Positions 26,518-35,207 of a stretch of 55,224 nt of DNA are shown in pieces (position 1 is the first letter of the stretch; every line of letters starts with the position of its first letter). The DNA lies in the NCBI GenBank assembly GCA_905235595.1, contig CAJOMG010000028.1, forward strand, positions 1 to 55,224, read 5' to 3'. The notes beneath the pieces are model-generated. The model was not told where the DNA came from and searched no databases. It worked only from the letters and a program-made list of their open reading frames with translations. Source of the stretch: an uncultured Desulfovibrio sp. GTDB lineage: Bacteria > Desulfobacterota > Desulfovibrionia > Desulfovibrionales > Desulfovibrionaceae. The position numbers were made by a program, and so were the translations under genes.

Positions 26518-28542
26518 ATGGGTGAAACCCTGCTTACCGAAATCGTGACCATTTTTCTCCTCTCCATTTTTGTCACTATTGTCTGCAACAAGCTGAAACT
26601 GCCTGCCACAGTGGGCTTCCTGCTGACAGGTGTACTTTGCGGTCCATCCCTGCTCGGCGTCGTCAGCGACCACGCGACCCTTGACCAGATCGCCGATATA
26701 GGCGTAGCCATGCTGCTGTTTACCATCGGCATGGAACTTTCTGGTGATGCGCTCAATCGGCTCAAGCGGCCCGTCTTTCTGGGCGGCAGTCTGCAGATTG
26801 GCCTCACCATTCTGGTCACAATGGGCATTACAGTTCTGTTAGCCAATCTTTCATGGCGACAGGGGGTTTTATGGGGCTGTCTTGCTGCACTATCCTCCTC
26901 CGCCATCGTCCTGCGTATCATGCAGGAACGCGGCACCACCTCCACCCCCGCAGGGCGCCTTTCTCTGGCCATCCTTGTTTTTCAGGACATCATGGTAGCC
27001 CCCATGCTGCTGGCTGTCCCGATGCTTTCTGGCACACTCAAACTCGCCCCCAATGACATTATTTTTGCCATCGTACGGGATGTGCTTGTACTCGGTGGGG
27101 TGTTTCTCTTTGCACGTTTCGGCCTTGACAGGTTAATGAATGCCATCATGCGTACGCGCACCAGGGAAATCCTCATGCTATCCACCCTGGGTATGTGCCT
27201 GGGCATGGCCCTGCTGACAAAGATGCTGGGGCTTTCTCTTTCTCTGGGCGCATTTCTCGCAGGGCTTATGCTTGCCCGCTCCCAATACAGCATGAGTGTC
27301 ATATCCGGTATTTTGCCCTATCGTGACGTATTTATGAGCATTTTCTTCATTTCAGTGGGAATGTTGCTCAATGTGCAGCATCTGCTACATAATTTTGCTA
27401 TCATACTTACCGGTACGGTAGGATTTATTCTCATCAAGAGCATATTAACCCTTCCTGCCATTCTGGTTCAGGGCTATCCCTTGCGCACTGCCATCGTGAC
27501 ATCTCTTTCCCTGGCCCAGGTTGGCGAATTCGCCTTTGTATTGGCTGCTTCCGGTCTTACTGCAGGTCTGTTTGACATGAACTCCTATCAGAACTTCCTG
27601 GCAGTCAGCGTAATTACCATGATGCTCACGCCCGGCCTGATTGCCATTGCACCACGCATTGCAGCGCGTTTTCGCGGTCCAAACCATGAAGGCACTGCAG
27701 GTGATGCAACTCCGGATACCGAAGCCACAACATACAGTGATCATCTCATTATTGTAGGCTTCGGCATCAGTGGCAAGCACCTGGCGCGGGTGGCGCGGGA
27801 ATCCGGTATCAACTATACCATTCTTGAAATGAACCCTGAAACGGTAAATCGCTACCGCAACAAGGAACCCATCACTCACGGTGATGCTTCACAGCCAGTG
27901 GTACTGGAACACCTGGGCGCAGATAGGGCAAGGGTGCTTGCCATCATCATCTCTGACCCAGCCGCAGTGCGTTCCATCGTCATAGAAGCCCGCCGCATGA
28001 ACCCCAATCTGCACATCATTGCCCGTACGCGATTTGTAACGGAGGTAGCAACCCTACGTCGCCTCGGAGCTGACGAAGTCATCGCCGAGGAATTTGAAAC
28101 CTCTATTGAAGTTTTTACACGCGTCCTTTCACGTTATCTGGTACCAAGGCAGGATATTGATGCCTTTGCAGCGCGCATCCGGCAGGAAAACTACCGCATG
28201 ATACGCCGCATGAGCACTTCCGTAGATTCGCTTGATGCCATGGTGAGCCGCCTTCCTGACATGGGGGTACAAGCTGTACGGCTTTCTGCCGGCTCCCCTC
28301 TCTGTGGCATAAGCCTTGCCGAAAGCCAGCTTCGCCGTAAATATGGCATCACACTCATTGCCATACTGCGCAACGGTATCACACAGGCTTCTCCTGAACC
28401 CTCCTATATTTTTGCTGATGGCGACATAGCCTACCTCTTTGGCAGCACTGACCGTCTTATTGCCATTACTCCACTCTTTTCCGGTCCGTTACGCACAGAC
28501 AGCAAGGAGAGTACACCCAGCAAAACACCAGTTGTTGCCTGA
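26518..28542 (+). CDS. Kef-type monovalent cation:proton antiporter (CPA2)
   Basis: A 674-residue inner-membrane protein. The Na/H-exchanger domain (about 1-385) has about 12 hydrophobic segments, including VGFLLTGVLCGPSLLG, the GVAMLLFTIGMELS helix and the SSSAIVLRIMQERG stretch. A TrkA-N (RCK) domain (about 405-530) has the NAD-binding GFGISGKHLARVARESG motif, and a TrkA-C domain (about 565-650) closes the protein. This architecture is that of KefB/KefC and YbaL relatives, K+ or Na+ efflux systems gated by nucleotides. It follows glpC by 18 bases and may be on the same transcript. Substrate unknown. Confidence 0.93.
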   Translation: MGETLLTEIVTIFLLSIFVTIVCNKLKLPATVGFLLTGVLCGPSLLGVVSDHATLDQIADIGVAMLLFTIGMELSGDALNRLKRPVFLGGSLQIGLTILVTMGITVLLANLSWRQGVLWGCLAALSSSAIVLRIMQERGTTSTPAGRLSLAILVFQDIMVAPMLLAVPMLSGTLKLAPNDIIFAIVRDVLVLGGVFLFARFGLDRLMNAIMRTRTREILMLSTLGMCLGMALLTKMLGLSLSLGAFLAGLMLARSQYSMSVISGILPYRDVFMSIFFISVGMLLNVQHLLHNFAIILTGTVGFILIKSILTLPAILVQGYPLRTAIVTSLSLAQVGEFAFVLAASGLTAGLFDMNSYQNFLAVSVITMMLTPGLIAIAPRIAARFRGPNHEGTAGDATPDTEATTYSDHLIIVGFGISGKHLARVARESGINYTILEMNPETVNRYRNKEPITHGDASQPVVLEHLGADRARVLAIIISDPAAVRSIVIEARRMNPNLHIIARTRFVTEVATLRRLGADEVIAEEFETSIEVFTRVLSRYLVPRQDIDAFAARIRQENYRMIRRMSTSVDSLDAMVSRLPDMGVQAVRLSAGSPLCGISLAESQLRRKYGITLIAILRNGITQASPEPSYIFADGDIAYLFGSTDRLIAITPLFSGPLRTDSKESTPSKTPVVA

Positions 28543-28651
28543 CAATAATTCAATCGCCAGTCAGCCTATTTTCTTGCGCTTTTTACTGTTGACGACTATA
28601 CACATAACGTCTCTTTGTTATACTATATGCGTCCATAGAAGTGAGACCTCC

Positions 28652-29095
28652 ATGCCAGTTGACGCCATTTTCCACTGCCACATGTGCGGCTCCTGTTGCG
28701 AAGGCAAAGGCGGTATTGTTGTCAGCCCGGCAGATATGCTGCGTCTGGCCCTCCACCTCGCCATGCCTGTACAACATGTTCGCGATCAATATTGCGAAAC
28801 ATCAGGTGGCAAACTGAAAATTCGGTGCGGAGACGATGGATACTGTATTTTTTTCAGCAAGGGGACTGGATGCAGCGTCCATGCAGGCAAGCCCGCAATC
28901 TGTCAGGCCTGGCCCTTTTTCCGTGGTAATATTGAAGATCCAACCAGTCTGGCCATGGCAAAGAAATTCTGTCCTGGCATCAATTCCAAGGTAACGCATG
29001 CGGAGTTTGCCCGTGCAGGGCATGACTACCTTCGCGAGCATGAACTTTTAGCTTCTGACGCTTCTCAGGAAGCTAACGCACTTATTCTTGAATAA
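28652..29095 (+). CDS. YkgJ-family Fe-S cluster-binding protein
   Basis: A 147-residue soluble protein of the YkgJ/CxxCxxCC family. The N-terminus has FHCHMCGSCCEGKGGIVVS, then GYCIFFSKGTGCSVHAGKPA and a final C in ICQAWPF and KKFCPG, giving the Cys set typical for this zinc- or iron-binding family. Its biochemical role is unknown. The ATG at 28652 has GTGAGACCTCC in front; the open frame upstream (to 28439) overlaps the antiporter gene and is not credible. The J-domain gene follows after 6 bases. Confidence 0.88.
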   Translation: MPVDAIFHCHMCGSCCEGKGGIVVSPADMLRLALHLAMPVQHVRDQYCETSGGKLKIRCGDDGYCIFFSKGTGCSVHAGKPAICQAWPFFRGNIEDPTSLAMAKKFCPGINSKVTHAEFARAGHDYLREHELLASDASQEANALILE

Positions 29096-29101
29096 ACCAA
29101 C

Positions 29102-30040
29102 ATGGCACGCCGTACCCGCCAAATATCGCTGCAGGAATGCTATGACATTCTCAAGCTGGAAAAAGATGCAGACATGGCTGCACTTAAGCGCTCCTATCGT
29201 CGTCGTGCTTTTGAGCTGCATCCAGACTTGCACCCGGACAATCCAGAAGCCAGCCATGATTTCCAGTTGCTGAACGAGGCCTATGTTGCTCTTTCCGCCA
29301 TGCTGGAGCATGAAGAACAGGTTCGTGCCAGTGCCAACGCCCGTCGTGCGACCAGAGAAGCAAAAAAACAGGCTGCCCAAAAGACTGCAGAAGCAAAAGA
29401 CGCTACAGCATCAGCAGAACAATCCTCCACGACAAGTGGTAAAGATACTACAGACTCCCAATCCAAGACAGAAGGCGCGGGTGAACAGCAGGCAACAAGC
29501 GAACAGACAGAAAACAGACAGCGCACACAGAACGCCTATACAGAACATGATGTATTGCGCGATCTGCTTAATGATCCCTTTGCCAGAAGGGTTTTTGAAG
29601 ATATCTACAGCGAACTGAACCGCAAGCAAAAGGAAGAAAACAAAAAGCAGCCAGAACCGCCGCACCAGGAATCTCCAAAGCCTGAGCAACCGAAGAAGCC
29701 TGTCGCTGAAAAACGCAACGTCACTCTGCACAAAGACAATATTGCTTGGGGCACGGCCAAGTGGAATAAAGACATGAGCCGTGGCATGACTGGCATGGTC
29801 AAGGGGTGGCTGCGTAAACAAATTGACGAAGAACAGCATCTCACACTGCCCTCTGCCAATCTGGCACCGGGCAGACGTATTCGCCTACAAATACGCCAAG
29901 CTCTTTCCGGTGAGTTGAAAACCATAGAAATTACTCTTCCACCAGATTTTACCCCCGGCAAACCCATCCGGCTTCGTGGTTTGGGCAAGCGTGTAGGGCC
30001 ATGGCAAGGCGATTTGTATCTGACTATCTCCAACACATAG
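29102..30040 (+). CDS. J-domain co-chaperone without zinc finger
   Basis: A 312-residue protein. The J domain (about 9-70) has helix II KRSYRRRAFELHPDLHPDN, including the HPD that stimulates DnaK ATPase. A polar, low-complexity linker rich in Ala, Lys, Gln, Glu and Thr follows (about 82-210). The C-terminal part (about 225-312) resembles the last beta-barrel of type I/II DnaJ, with LTLPSANLAPGRRIRLQI and PGKPIRLRGLGKR. The Cys-rich zinc finger and G/F region are absent, so it is closer to CbpA-like proteins than to DnaJ. It is coupled to the YkgJ-type gene. The client is unknown. Confidence 0.9.
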   Translation: MARRTRQISLQECYDILKLEKDADMAALKRSYRRRAFELHPDLHPDNPEASHDFQLLNEAYVALSAMLEHEEQVRASANARRATREAKKQAAQKTAEAKDATASAEQSSTTSGKDTTDSQSKTEGAGEQQATSEQTENRQRTQNAYTEHDVLRDLLNDPFARRVFEDIYSELNRKQKEENKKQPEPPHQESPKPEQPKKPVAEKRNVTLHKDNIAWGTAKWNKDMSRGMTGMVKGWLRKQIDEEQHLTLPSANLAPGRRIRLQIRQALSGELKTIEITLPPDFTPGKPIRLRGLGKRVGPWQGDLYLTISNT

Positions 30041-30145
30041 CTGCGCCATTCTTTCAGGCATGCACGCCTTTGAAACGCGCCCGCATCATGCCTCCTTTGC
30101 TTTTTCTCACAATGTTGCGCTGCACGACACTCTGATGTTCCTCTT

Positions 30146-30179
30146 CACCTGCCCTGTCCTTGCAAAGACAGGACAGGTG
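30146..30179. terminator. Hairpin between the J-domain gene and trpA, probably a terminator for both
   Basis: CACCTG-C-CCTGTC pairs with GACAGG-A-CAGGTG across a short loop with one mismatch. There is no T-tract, so this is not a classical terminator, but it lies exactly between two convergent operons. Confidence 0.5.
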
Positions 30180-30183
30180 ACAG

Positions 30184-30951
30184 CTAATGCCAACGGGCCA
30201 TGAATTCCGCAGCTGGCAAACCTTCTTCCAAATGTCGGAGCAATGCACTACCAAAAACTACAGCATCAGGCCTTGCAGGTGTCGGAAAAGCATCAAGCTG
30301 CTTTTTCTCACGCAATCCGAACCCCAAAGCCAAGGGCAGGCGAAACACAGAGCGGGCTCGCGTAACGGTAGAAACCACTTCAGGAGGCAGGGTCTCACGC
30401 ACACCGGTCACGCCCATGACGGACACCACATATACATACCCTTCTCCCACAGTCGTATATAATTGCATACGATCCAAGTCAGTATTTGGCCCCACCAGGG
30501 GAATGAGCGCTATCCCTTCCTTTTTCAATGCTGTGCGTAACGCCTCCGATTCCTCAAATGGAAGATCCGGCACAATGAAGCCATGCACACCGCCGGCAGC
30601 CGCATCGCGAGTCAGCTTATCAAAGCCGTACTGCAGAAATGGATTCAGATATCCCATCAGCACAAGACCAGCCTTGATAAGGCCCTTGCGCTCACGCAAT
30701 TCCTTGAGGATACCGTGCAAGTTCACCCCTTCCATCAAGGCCCGGCGGCTGGCTTCTTCCACAACAGGACCATCGGCCACTGGATCGGAAAATGGCACAC
30801 CGATTTCGATGACATCTGCCCCATTCTCGTCTAATTCCATAAGGGTTGGCCAGAATGTACTGCGGTCGGGAAAGCCTGCAGTCAAAAATGGGATAAGCGC
30901 AGGGCGACCTGCCGAGTTGGCTTCCCGTATTTTTTTTTCGAGCACATGCAT
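30184..30951 (-). CDS. trpA: Tryptophan synthase alpha chain
   Basis: TrpA cleaves indole-3-glycerol phosphate to indole, which is channelled to TrpB. The 255-residue TIM barrel has PALIPFLTAGFPD, then the active-site segment ADVIEIGVPFSDPVADGP with the catalytic Glu and Asp. Further on are HGFIVPDLPFEE and the closing DAVVFGSALL loop that binds phosphate. It is the last gene of the operon, 2 bases after trpB. Confidence 0.97.
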   Translation of the reverse strand: MHVLEKKIREANSAGRPALIPFLTAGFPDRSTFWPTLMELDENGADVIEIGVPFSDPVADGPVVEEASRRALMEGVNLHGILKELRERKGLIKAGLVLMGYLNPFLQYGFDKLTRDAAAGGVHGFIVPDLPFEESEALRTALKKEGIALIPLVGPNTDLDRMQLYTTVGEGYVYVVSVMGVTGVRETLPPEVVSTVTRARSVFRLPLALGFGLREKKQLDAFPTPARPDAVVFGSALLRHLEEGLPAAEFMARWH

Positions 30952-30953
30952 AA

Positions 30954-32144
30954 CTATGCCTCCCCAGCCTGCGCTGTAAACCCAAGCGCTTTGTTAATAA
31001 TACCCATATCCTTATCTCCTCTTCCGGAGAGATTGACCACCACCTGATCACCCGCACGAAATTCTTGTGGATGATCCAATACCCAGGCCAGAGCATGGGA
31101 TGATTCCAATGCAGGTAAAATCCCTTCAGCGCGACACAATCGCTGGAACGCAGCAAGAGCGTTGGCGTCTTTTACGAGCCCGTAACGGGCGCGCCCAGTC
31201 TTTTGCAGCCAGGCGTGCTGCGGGCCCACACCGGGATAGTCCAAGCCGGCAGAAATGGAATGGGATGGTTCCACTTGTCCGTCATTTGTCTGCAAAAGCA
31301 TACTGTATGCACCGTGAAGTACGCCCGGCGTCCCAAGGTTCAATGGTGCAGAATTGAAACAACCTGGTTCCCCGGTCCCCGCGGCCTCCACGCCAATTAG
31401 GCGTACTTCTTTATCTTCAATAAAGGCGTCAAACATGCCTATGGCATTGGACCCCCCCCCAACACAGGCCACTACGGCCTGGGGTAGATGACCTGTTTTA
31501 TCAAGCATCTGAGCCCTGGTTTCCCGGCCAATAACACTCTGGAAAATACGTACCAGTGTGGGGAAGGGATGTGGCCCAGCTGCTGTACCAAAACAGTAGT
31601 GCGTACTTTGCTGACTGGTGATCCAAGCACGCAAAGCCTCATTGATGGCGTCTTTGAGGGTTCGAGTACCATTCTCCACGGCATGCACGCGAGCACCCAA
31701 CAATTGCATACGGTTGACGTTGGATGCCTGTCGCACCACATCCTCAGCGCCCATGTATATGGTGCAGGTCATGCCAAGGCGCGCTGCAGCTGCGGCTGTT
31801 GCCACTCCATGCTGTCCTGCACCTGTCTCGGCCACAAGTGATGTCTTGCCCATATATTTGGCAAGCAGCGCCTGCCCCAGAGTGTTGTTAATTTTATGCG
31901 CACCCGTATGCAGCAAATCCTCACGCTTGAGCCACAAATCAAAGCCCAATTCTTTAGAAAGGGTTGGGCAATACGTCAGAGGCGTTTCACGACCTGCGTA
32001 ATTGCGCAGTAAATTCCGCAGTTCATCCTGAAATCGTTCGGTAGGAAGGATGTCACGCATGGCCGTTTCCACCTCCAGCAAAGGTGGCATGAGCAGTTCA
32101 GGCACAAAGCAGCCGCCGAACTCTCCAAAATAGCTGTTTTCCAT
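30954..32144 (-). CDS. trpB: Tryptophan synthase beta chain
   Basis: TrpB condenses indole with serine using pyridoxal phosphate. The 396-residue chain has the TrpB1-type N-terminus YFGEFGGCFVPE, the PLP lysine in HTGAHKINNTLG, the ETGAGQHGVATA substrate loop and the CVGGGSNAIGMF phosphate-binding loop. The end has VVNLSGRGDKDM. It lies between trpF (16 bases before) and trpA. Confidence 0.98.
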   Translation of the reverse strand: MENSYFGEFGGCFVPELLMPPLLEVETAMRDILPTERFQDELRNLLRNYAGRETPLTYCPTLSKELGFDLWLKREDLLHTGAHKINNTLGQALLAKYMGKTSLVAETGAGQHGVATAAAAARLGMTCTIYMGAEDVVRQASNVNRMQLLGARVHAVENGTRTLKDAINEALRAWITSQQSTHYCFGTAAGPHPFPTLVRIFQSVIGRETRAQMLDKTGHLPQAVVACVGGGSNAIGMFDAFIEDKEVRLIGVEAAGTGEPGCFNSAPLNLGTPGVLHGAYSMLLQTNDGQVEPSHSISAGLDYPGVGPQHAWLQKTGRARYGLVKDANALAAFQRLCRAEGILPALESSHALAWVLDHPQEFRAGDQVVVNLSGRGDKDMGIINKALGFTAQAGEA

Positions 32145-32160
32145 GATTACTTACCTTTTT

Positions 32161-32775
32161 TCAATGTGCCATAATGGCCGCAAAAGCGGCTTCCATGGCC
32201 TGAGCATTTTTTTGCCCTGGGGCATCTTCCACGCCAGAATTGAAATCTACACCGTCAGCCTTGCTCAAACGCAAAGCCTGTGCAACGTTGCCGGCATTGA
32301 GCCCCCCAGCCAACAGCCAAGGATGCGGGACACGAAGCGTTGCCAAATCTTCCCAATCAAGCCTCTGCCCACTGCCCCCCCCCTGAAAGCCTGCATCAAA
32401 AAGATAATAGGCACAGGAGTTGGCATGGCGCAATATATCTGTATGCAAGAGAGCACGGTGAGCATATCTGGATGGCCAGAGCACACGAATCACTCGTTCC
32501 GCTCCCAGTTTATCCGCGCACTCCACACTCTGCCGTCCATGCAGCTGAACATAGTCCAGACGGGCCGCTTCCATAGCGTACCTAATCTCTTCAAAGCCAT
32601 GCTGCACAAAAATCCCGACACGTTTCATGTTGCCGCTTTGCAGCAAGGCCGCCCTTTCTGGTGGAATGTATCTCGGGCTCTGCTCGTGAAAGATAAAACC
32701 GCACATATGTGCTCCCAACCTGACGGCCACGTCCAGGTCTTCCTGCCTTGTCAAACCACAAAATTTAATGATCAT
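32161..32775 (-). CDS. trpF: Phosphoribosylanthranilate isomerase
   Basis: TrpF converts phosphoribosylanthranilate to carboxyphenylaminodeoxyribulose phosphate. The 204-residue TIM barrel begins IIKFCGLTRQEDL with the catalytic Cys, followed by GFIFHEQSPRYI. It ends with LAGGLNAGNVAQAL and GVDFNSGVED carrying the catalytic Asp. The ATG lies about 50 bases downstream of the trpC stop. It is a separate protein, not fused with trpC as in enterobacteria. Confidence 0.96.
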   Translation of the reverse strand: MIIKFCGLTRQEDLDVAVRLGAHMCGFIFHEQSPRYIPPERAALLQSGNMKRVGIFVQHGFEEIRYAMEAARLDYVQLHGRQSVECADKLGAERVIRVLWPSRYAHRALLHTDILRHANSCAYYLFDAGFQGGGSGQRLDWEDLATLRVPHPWLLAGGLNAGNVAQALRLSKADGVDFNSGVEDAPGQKNAQAMEAAFAAIMAH

Positions 32776-32824
32776 GATCGCCTTCCTGCCGCCATCAAAA
32801 CTTCATACACAGCCTGGCATCATA

Positions 32825-33625
32825 TCAGGCTAGCAGCGCCGAAAGAGCTGCTGCGGGTTGACCTCCCTCCATGAGCGCGCTACCCACAAGCACTGCATGA
32901 AAGCCCGCATCGGCAGCCTCCCGCATATGTGCCGAGCTGCGTATGCCGCTGGCGGCTATCCAGATTTCCCCCCTTTCCGGCGGATTATCCCGCGCAAGGA
33001 CAAGGCAGGCATCCCTATGCACGGACAGATTTTCCAAATCACGAGCATTTACCTGAATGATGCGTGCGCCACTCTCTCGAGCCAGACGCAGATCATCTGC
33101 ATCAAACACTTCAACTACCGCCTGCATGCCATGTGCCTCGGTGCTTTCTCTCAATGCACGCAATACCTCGACCTTCGGCGTAAGCCGCACGATGAGCAGC
33201 AATGCCGAAGCAGGAGTGCTTGCCGTATAGCGCACCTGCAAGGGATCAAAAAGAAAATCCTTGCGCAACAAGGGTAGCCTCGGCCCTTTATAAAGCTCCT
33301 TCTTGGCGGCCCGTTCCAGATACGCCAGCCTTCCCTGAAAAAAAGTCTCCTCTGTCAATATGGAAACAGCGGCGGCACCGACCGATGCGTACTGACGTAC
33401 CACATCTTCCACTTCCAGGGCATCACAAATGACCCCGCGAGAAGGCGAAGCTCGTTTATATTCAGCCACAACTGCCGGCATGGTTTCCCGCCGCGCAGTC
33501 TGGAGGGCTGCCATAAAATCCGGTCTTGAGCCGGCATAAACAGCAGGCAGCTCGCCATGTTCTGCTGCACGCCTCAACGAGGCTATTTCACTACGCTTGG
33601 CTTCACGAAAACGTTCAAGCAACAT
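32825..33625 (-). CDS. trpC: Indole-3-glycerol-phosphate synthase
   Basis: TrpC closes the indole ring. The 266-residue TIM barrel shows the catalytic lysines in VVAEYKRASPSRG and LLRKDFLFDP, then VNARDLENL and the phosphate loop AVLVGSALMEGG. The ATG at 33625 has AGGAAGGTG in front and overlaps the end of trpGD by 11 bases; the open frame reaches 33694, but the upstream starts lie inside trpGD. Translation is coupled with trpGD. Confidence 0.95.
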   Translation of the reverse strand: MLLERFREAKRSEIASLRRAAEHGELPAVYAGSRPDFMAALQTARRETMPAVVAEYKRASPSRGVICDALEVEDVVRQYASVGAAAVSILTEETFFQGRLAYLERAAKKELYKGPRLPLLRKDFLFDPLQVRYTASTPASALLLIVRLTPKVEVLRALRESTEAHGMQAVVEVFDADDLRLARESGARIIQVNARDLENLSVHRDACLVLARDNPPERGEIWIAASGIRSSAHMREAADAGFHAVLVGSALMEGGQPAAALSALLA

Positions 33626-35207
33626 CAAGCACCTTCCTGCCAAGGCCTGCATACACGGCTTCTCGAGCACGGGCCATGCACAGGGACATGTCAAGACCCT
33701 CTTCTAATAAATAGATGGCAAGGCCGACATTGAGCATCACCATATCCATCATGGGCTTTGGCCCATGCCCATTGATGATCTCCTTTAACACTGCCACTGC
33801 ATGGTCCTTATCGCGCACGGCGAGATCTTCCACTGTACAGGATGGTATGCCATATTCCTGTGGATCAAGTACCATCTGCGACACCTTGCCACCAATGAGC
33901 AATGCCATCTTGGCAGGACCGATCGGAGTTACCTCATCGTAATTGCCCGAGCCGCAGACCACAGCCGCACGCTGCAGTGCGGACTGTGCAAGGGTGTCGG
34001 CCACAAGCTGCACCAGCTCTGGCCGCGCAACTCCCATAAGCAGATGGCTGGGACGGGCAGGATTGATCATGGGGCCAAGAATGTTAAACAGAGTACGGAT
34101 ACCCATTTGTTTACGAATGGGCCCCACGTTTGCAAAGGATGGATGGAAATATGGGGCAAACATGAAGGCAAAATTACGCGTTTCAACCATGCGAGCTACT
34201 GAGGCCGGATCTTTTTCGAGCGCGATCCCAAGCCCTTCCAGGGCGTCAGCTGCACCACATTTTGATGAAACTGCACGATTGCCATGCTTGGCCACCTTGT
34301 AGCCCATACCCGCGAGCGTCAGGCACGTAGCCGTTGAGCAGTTGAAAGAGTTGCGTCCGTCACCACCTGTGCCTACGACATCAATAGTTGCTTCCGTAAT
34401 GCCGTCCACCCGTACGGCTCGCGCCAAAGCCGCACGCACGGCATGAGCCAGTTCCAGAGCACTCTCGCCCTTGGCTCGCAAGCCCATAAGAAAGGCACCG
34501 GATTGCGCCGGTGTCATCTTGCCATCCATAAGTGCGCTGAACGCAGCAGAAGCCATTTCCGCCGTTAGATCTTCCTTACGTCCAAGACGCTCAAGGATGG
34601 CGGAGAAATCCGTTTCTTCGGCACCTGTGCCCAAGACTGCCTGTGGGAAATTACCTAAAAGGCGCAGCCCTTCTGGAGTGAGCACGGACTCTGGATGAAA
34701 CTGTACACCTACCCATGGACGATCATTATAGCGCAGGGCCATGACTTCACCTTCAGGAGCCCGTGCCATCACCGTGAACCGAGGATTTTCTGCATCCTCA
34801 TCGGCGTGTACAACCAGTGAATGGTACCGCCCCGCAAGCAAGGGATTGGGCAGTCCTACAAAAAGCCCCGTACCGTCGTGTATGATCTCAGACTGTTTGC
34901 CATGCATAATGCGGGGTCCCACTTCAATCTTGGCACCAGCAAAGAGACCTAGTATCTGATGGCCCAGACATACCCCCAGTACGGGTACGCGCGGATTCAA
35001 GCGTTTGAGAAAGTCGATACACAACCCGGCCTTTTCCGGCCGACCAGGACCGGGGGAAATGCAAACCATGGACAGCTCCGGATCGACTGCTCTATCTAGC
35101 AAAGAAGGATCGTCGTTGCGCAGCACCACAGGCTTGTGCCCCAGGGCATAAAAGGCCTGAACGAGATTATATGTAAAGGAATCGTAATTATCGATGAGCA
35201 AAAACAT
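33615..35207 (-). CDS. trpGD: Fused anthranilate synthase component II and anthranilate phosphoribosyltransferase
   Basis: A two-domain protein of about 530 residues. The N-terminal class I glutamine amidotransferase (about 1-190) starts FLLIDNYDSFTYNLVQAF, with catalytic Cys in GVCLGHQILG and the His/Glu pair in VQFHPESVLTPEG. The C-terminal TrpD domain (about 205-530) has VDVVGTGGDGRNSFNCST, KHGNRAVSSKCGAADALEG and MGVARPE. The domain order is that of enterobacterial TrpD. I chose the ATG at 35207, which has GGAGG nine bases upstream, rather than the ATG at 35216. It overlaps trpE by 20 bases. Confidence 0.95.
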   Translation of the reverse strand: MFLLIDNYDSFTYNLVQAFYALGHKPVVLRNDDPSLLDRAVDPELSMVCISPGPGRPEKAGLCIDFLKRLNPRVPVLGVCLGHQILGLFAGAKIEVGPRIMHGKQSEIIHDGTGLFVGLPNPLLAGRYHSLVVHADEDAENPRFTVMARAPEGEVMALRYNDRPWVGVQFHPESVLTPEGLRLLGNFPQAVLGTGAEETDFSAILERLGRKEDLTAEMASAAFSALMDGKMTPAQSGAFLMGLRAKGESALELAHAVRAALARAVRVDGITEATIDVVGTGGDGRNSFNCSTATCLTLAGMGYKVAKHGNRAVSSKCGAADALEGLGIALEKDPASVARMVETRNFAFMFAPYFHPSFANVGPIRKQMGIRTLFNILGPMINPARPSHLLMGVARPELVQLVADTLAQSALQRAAVVCGSGNYDEVTPIGPAKMALLIGGKVSQMVLDPQEYGIPSCTVEDLAVRDKDHAVAVLKEIINGHGPKPMMDMVMLNVGLAIYLLEEGLDMSLCMARAREAVYAGLGRKVLDVA

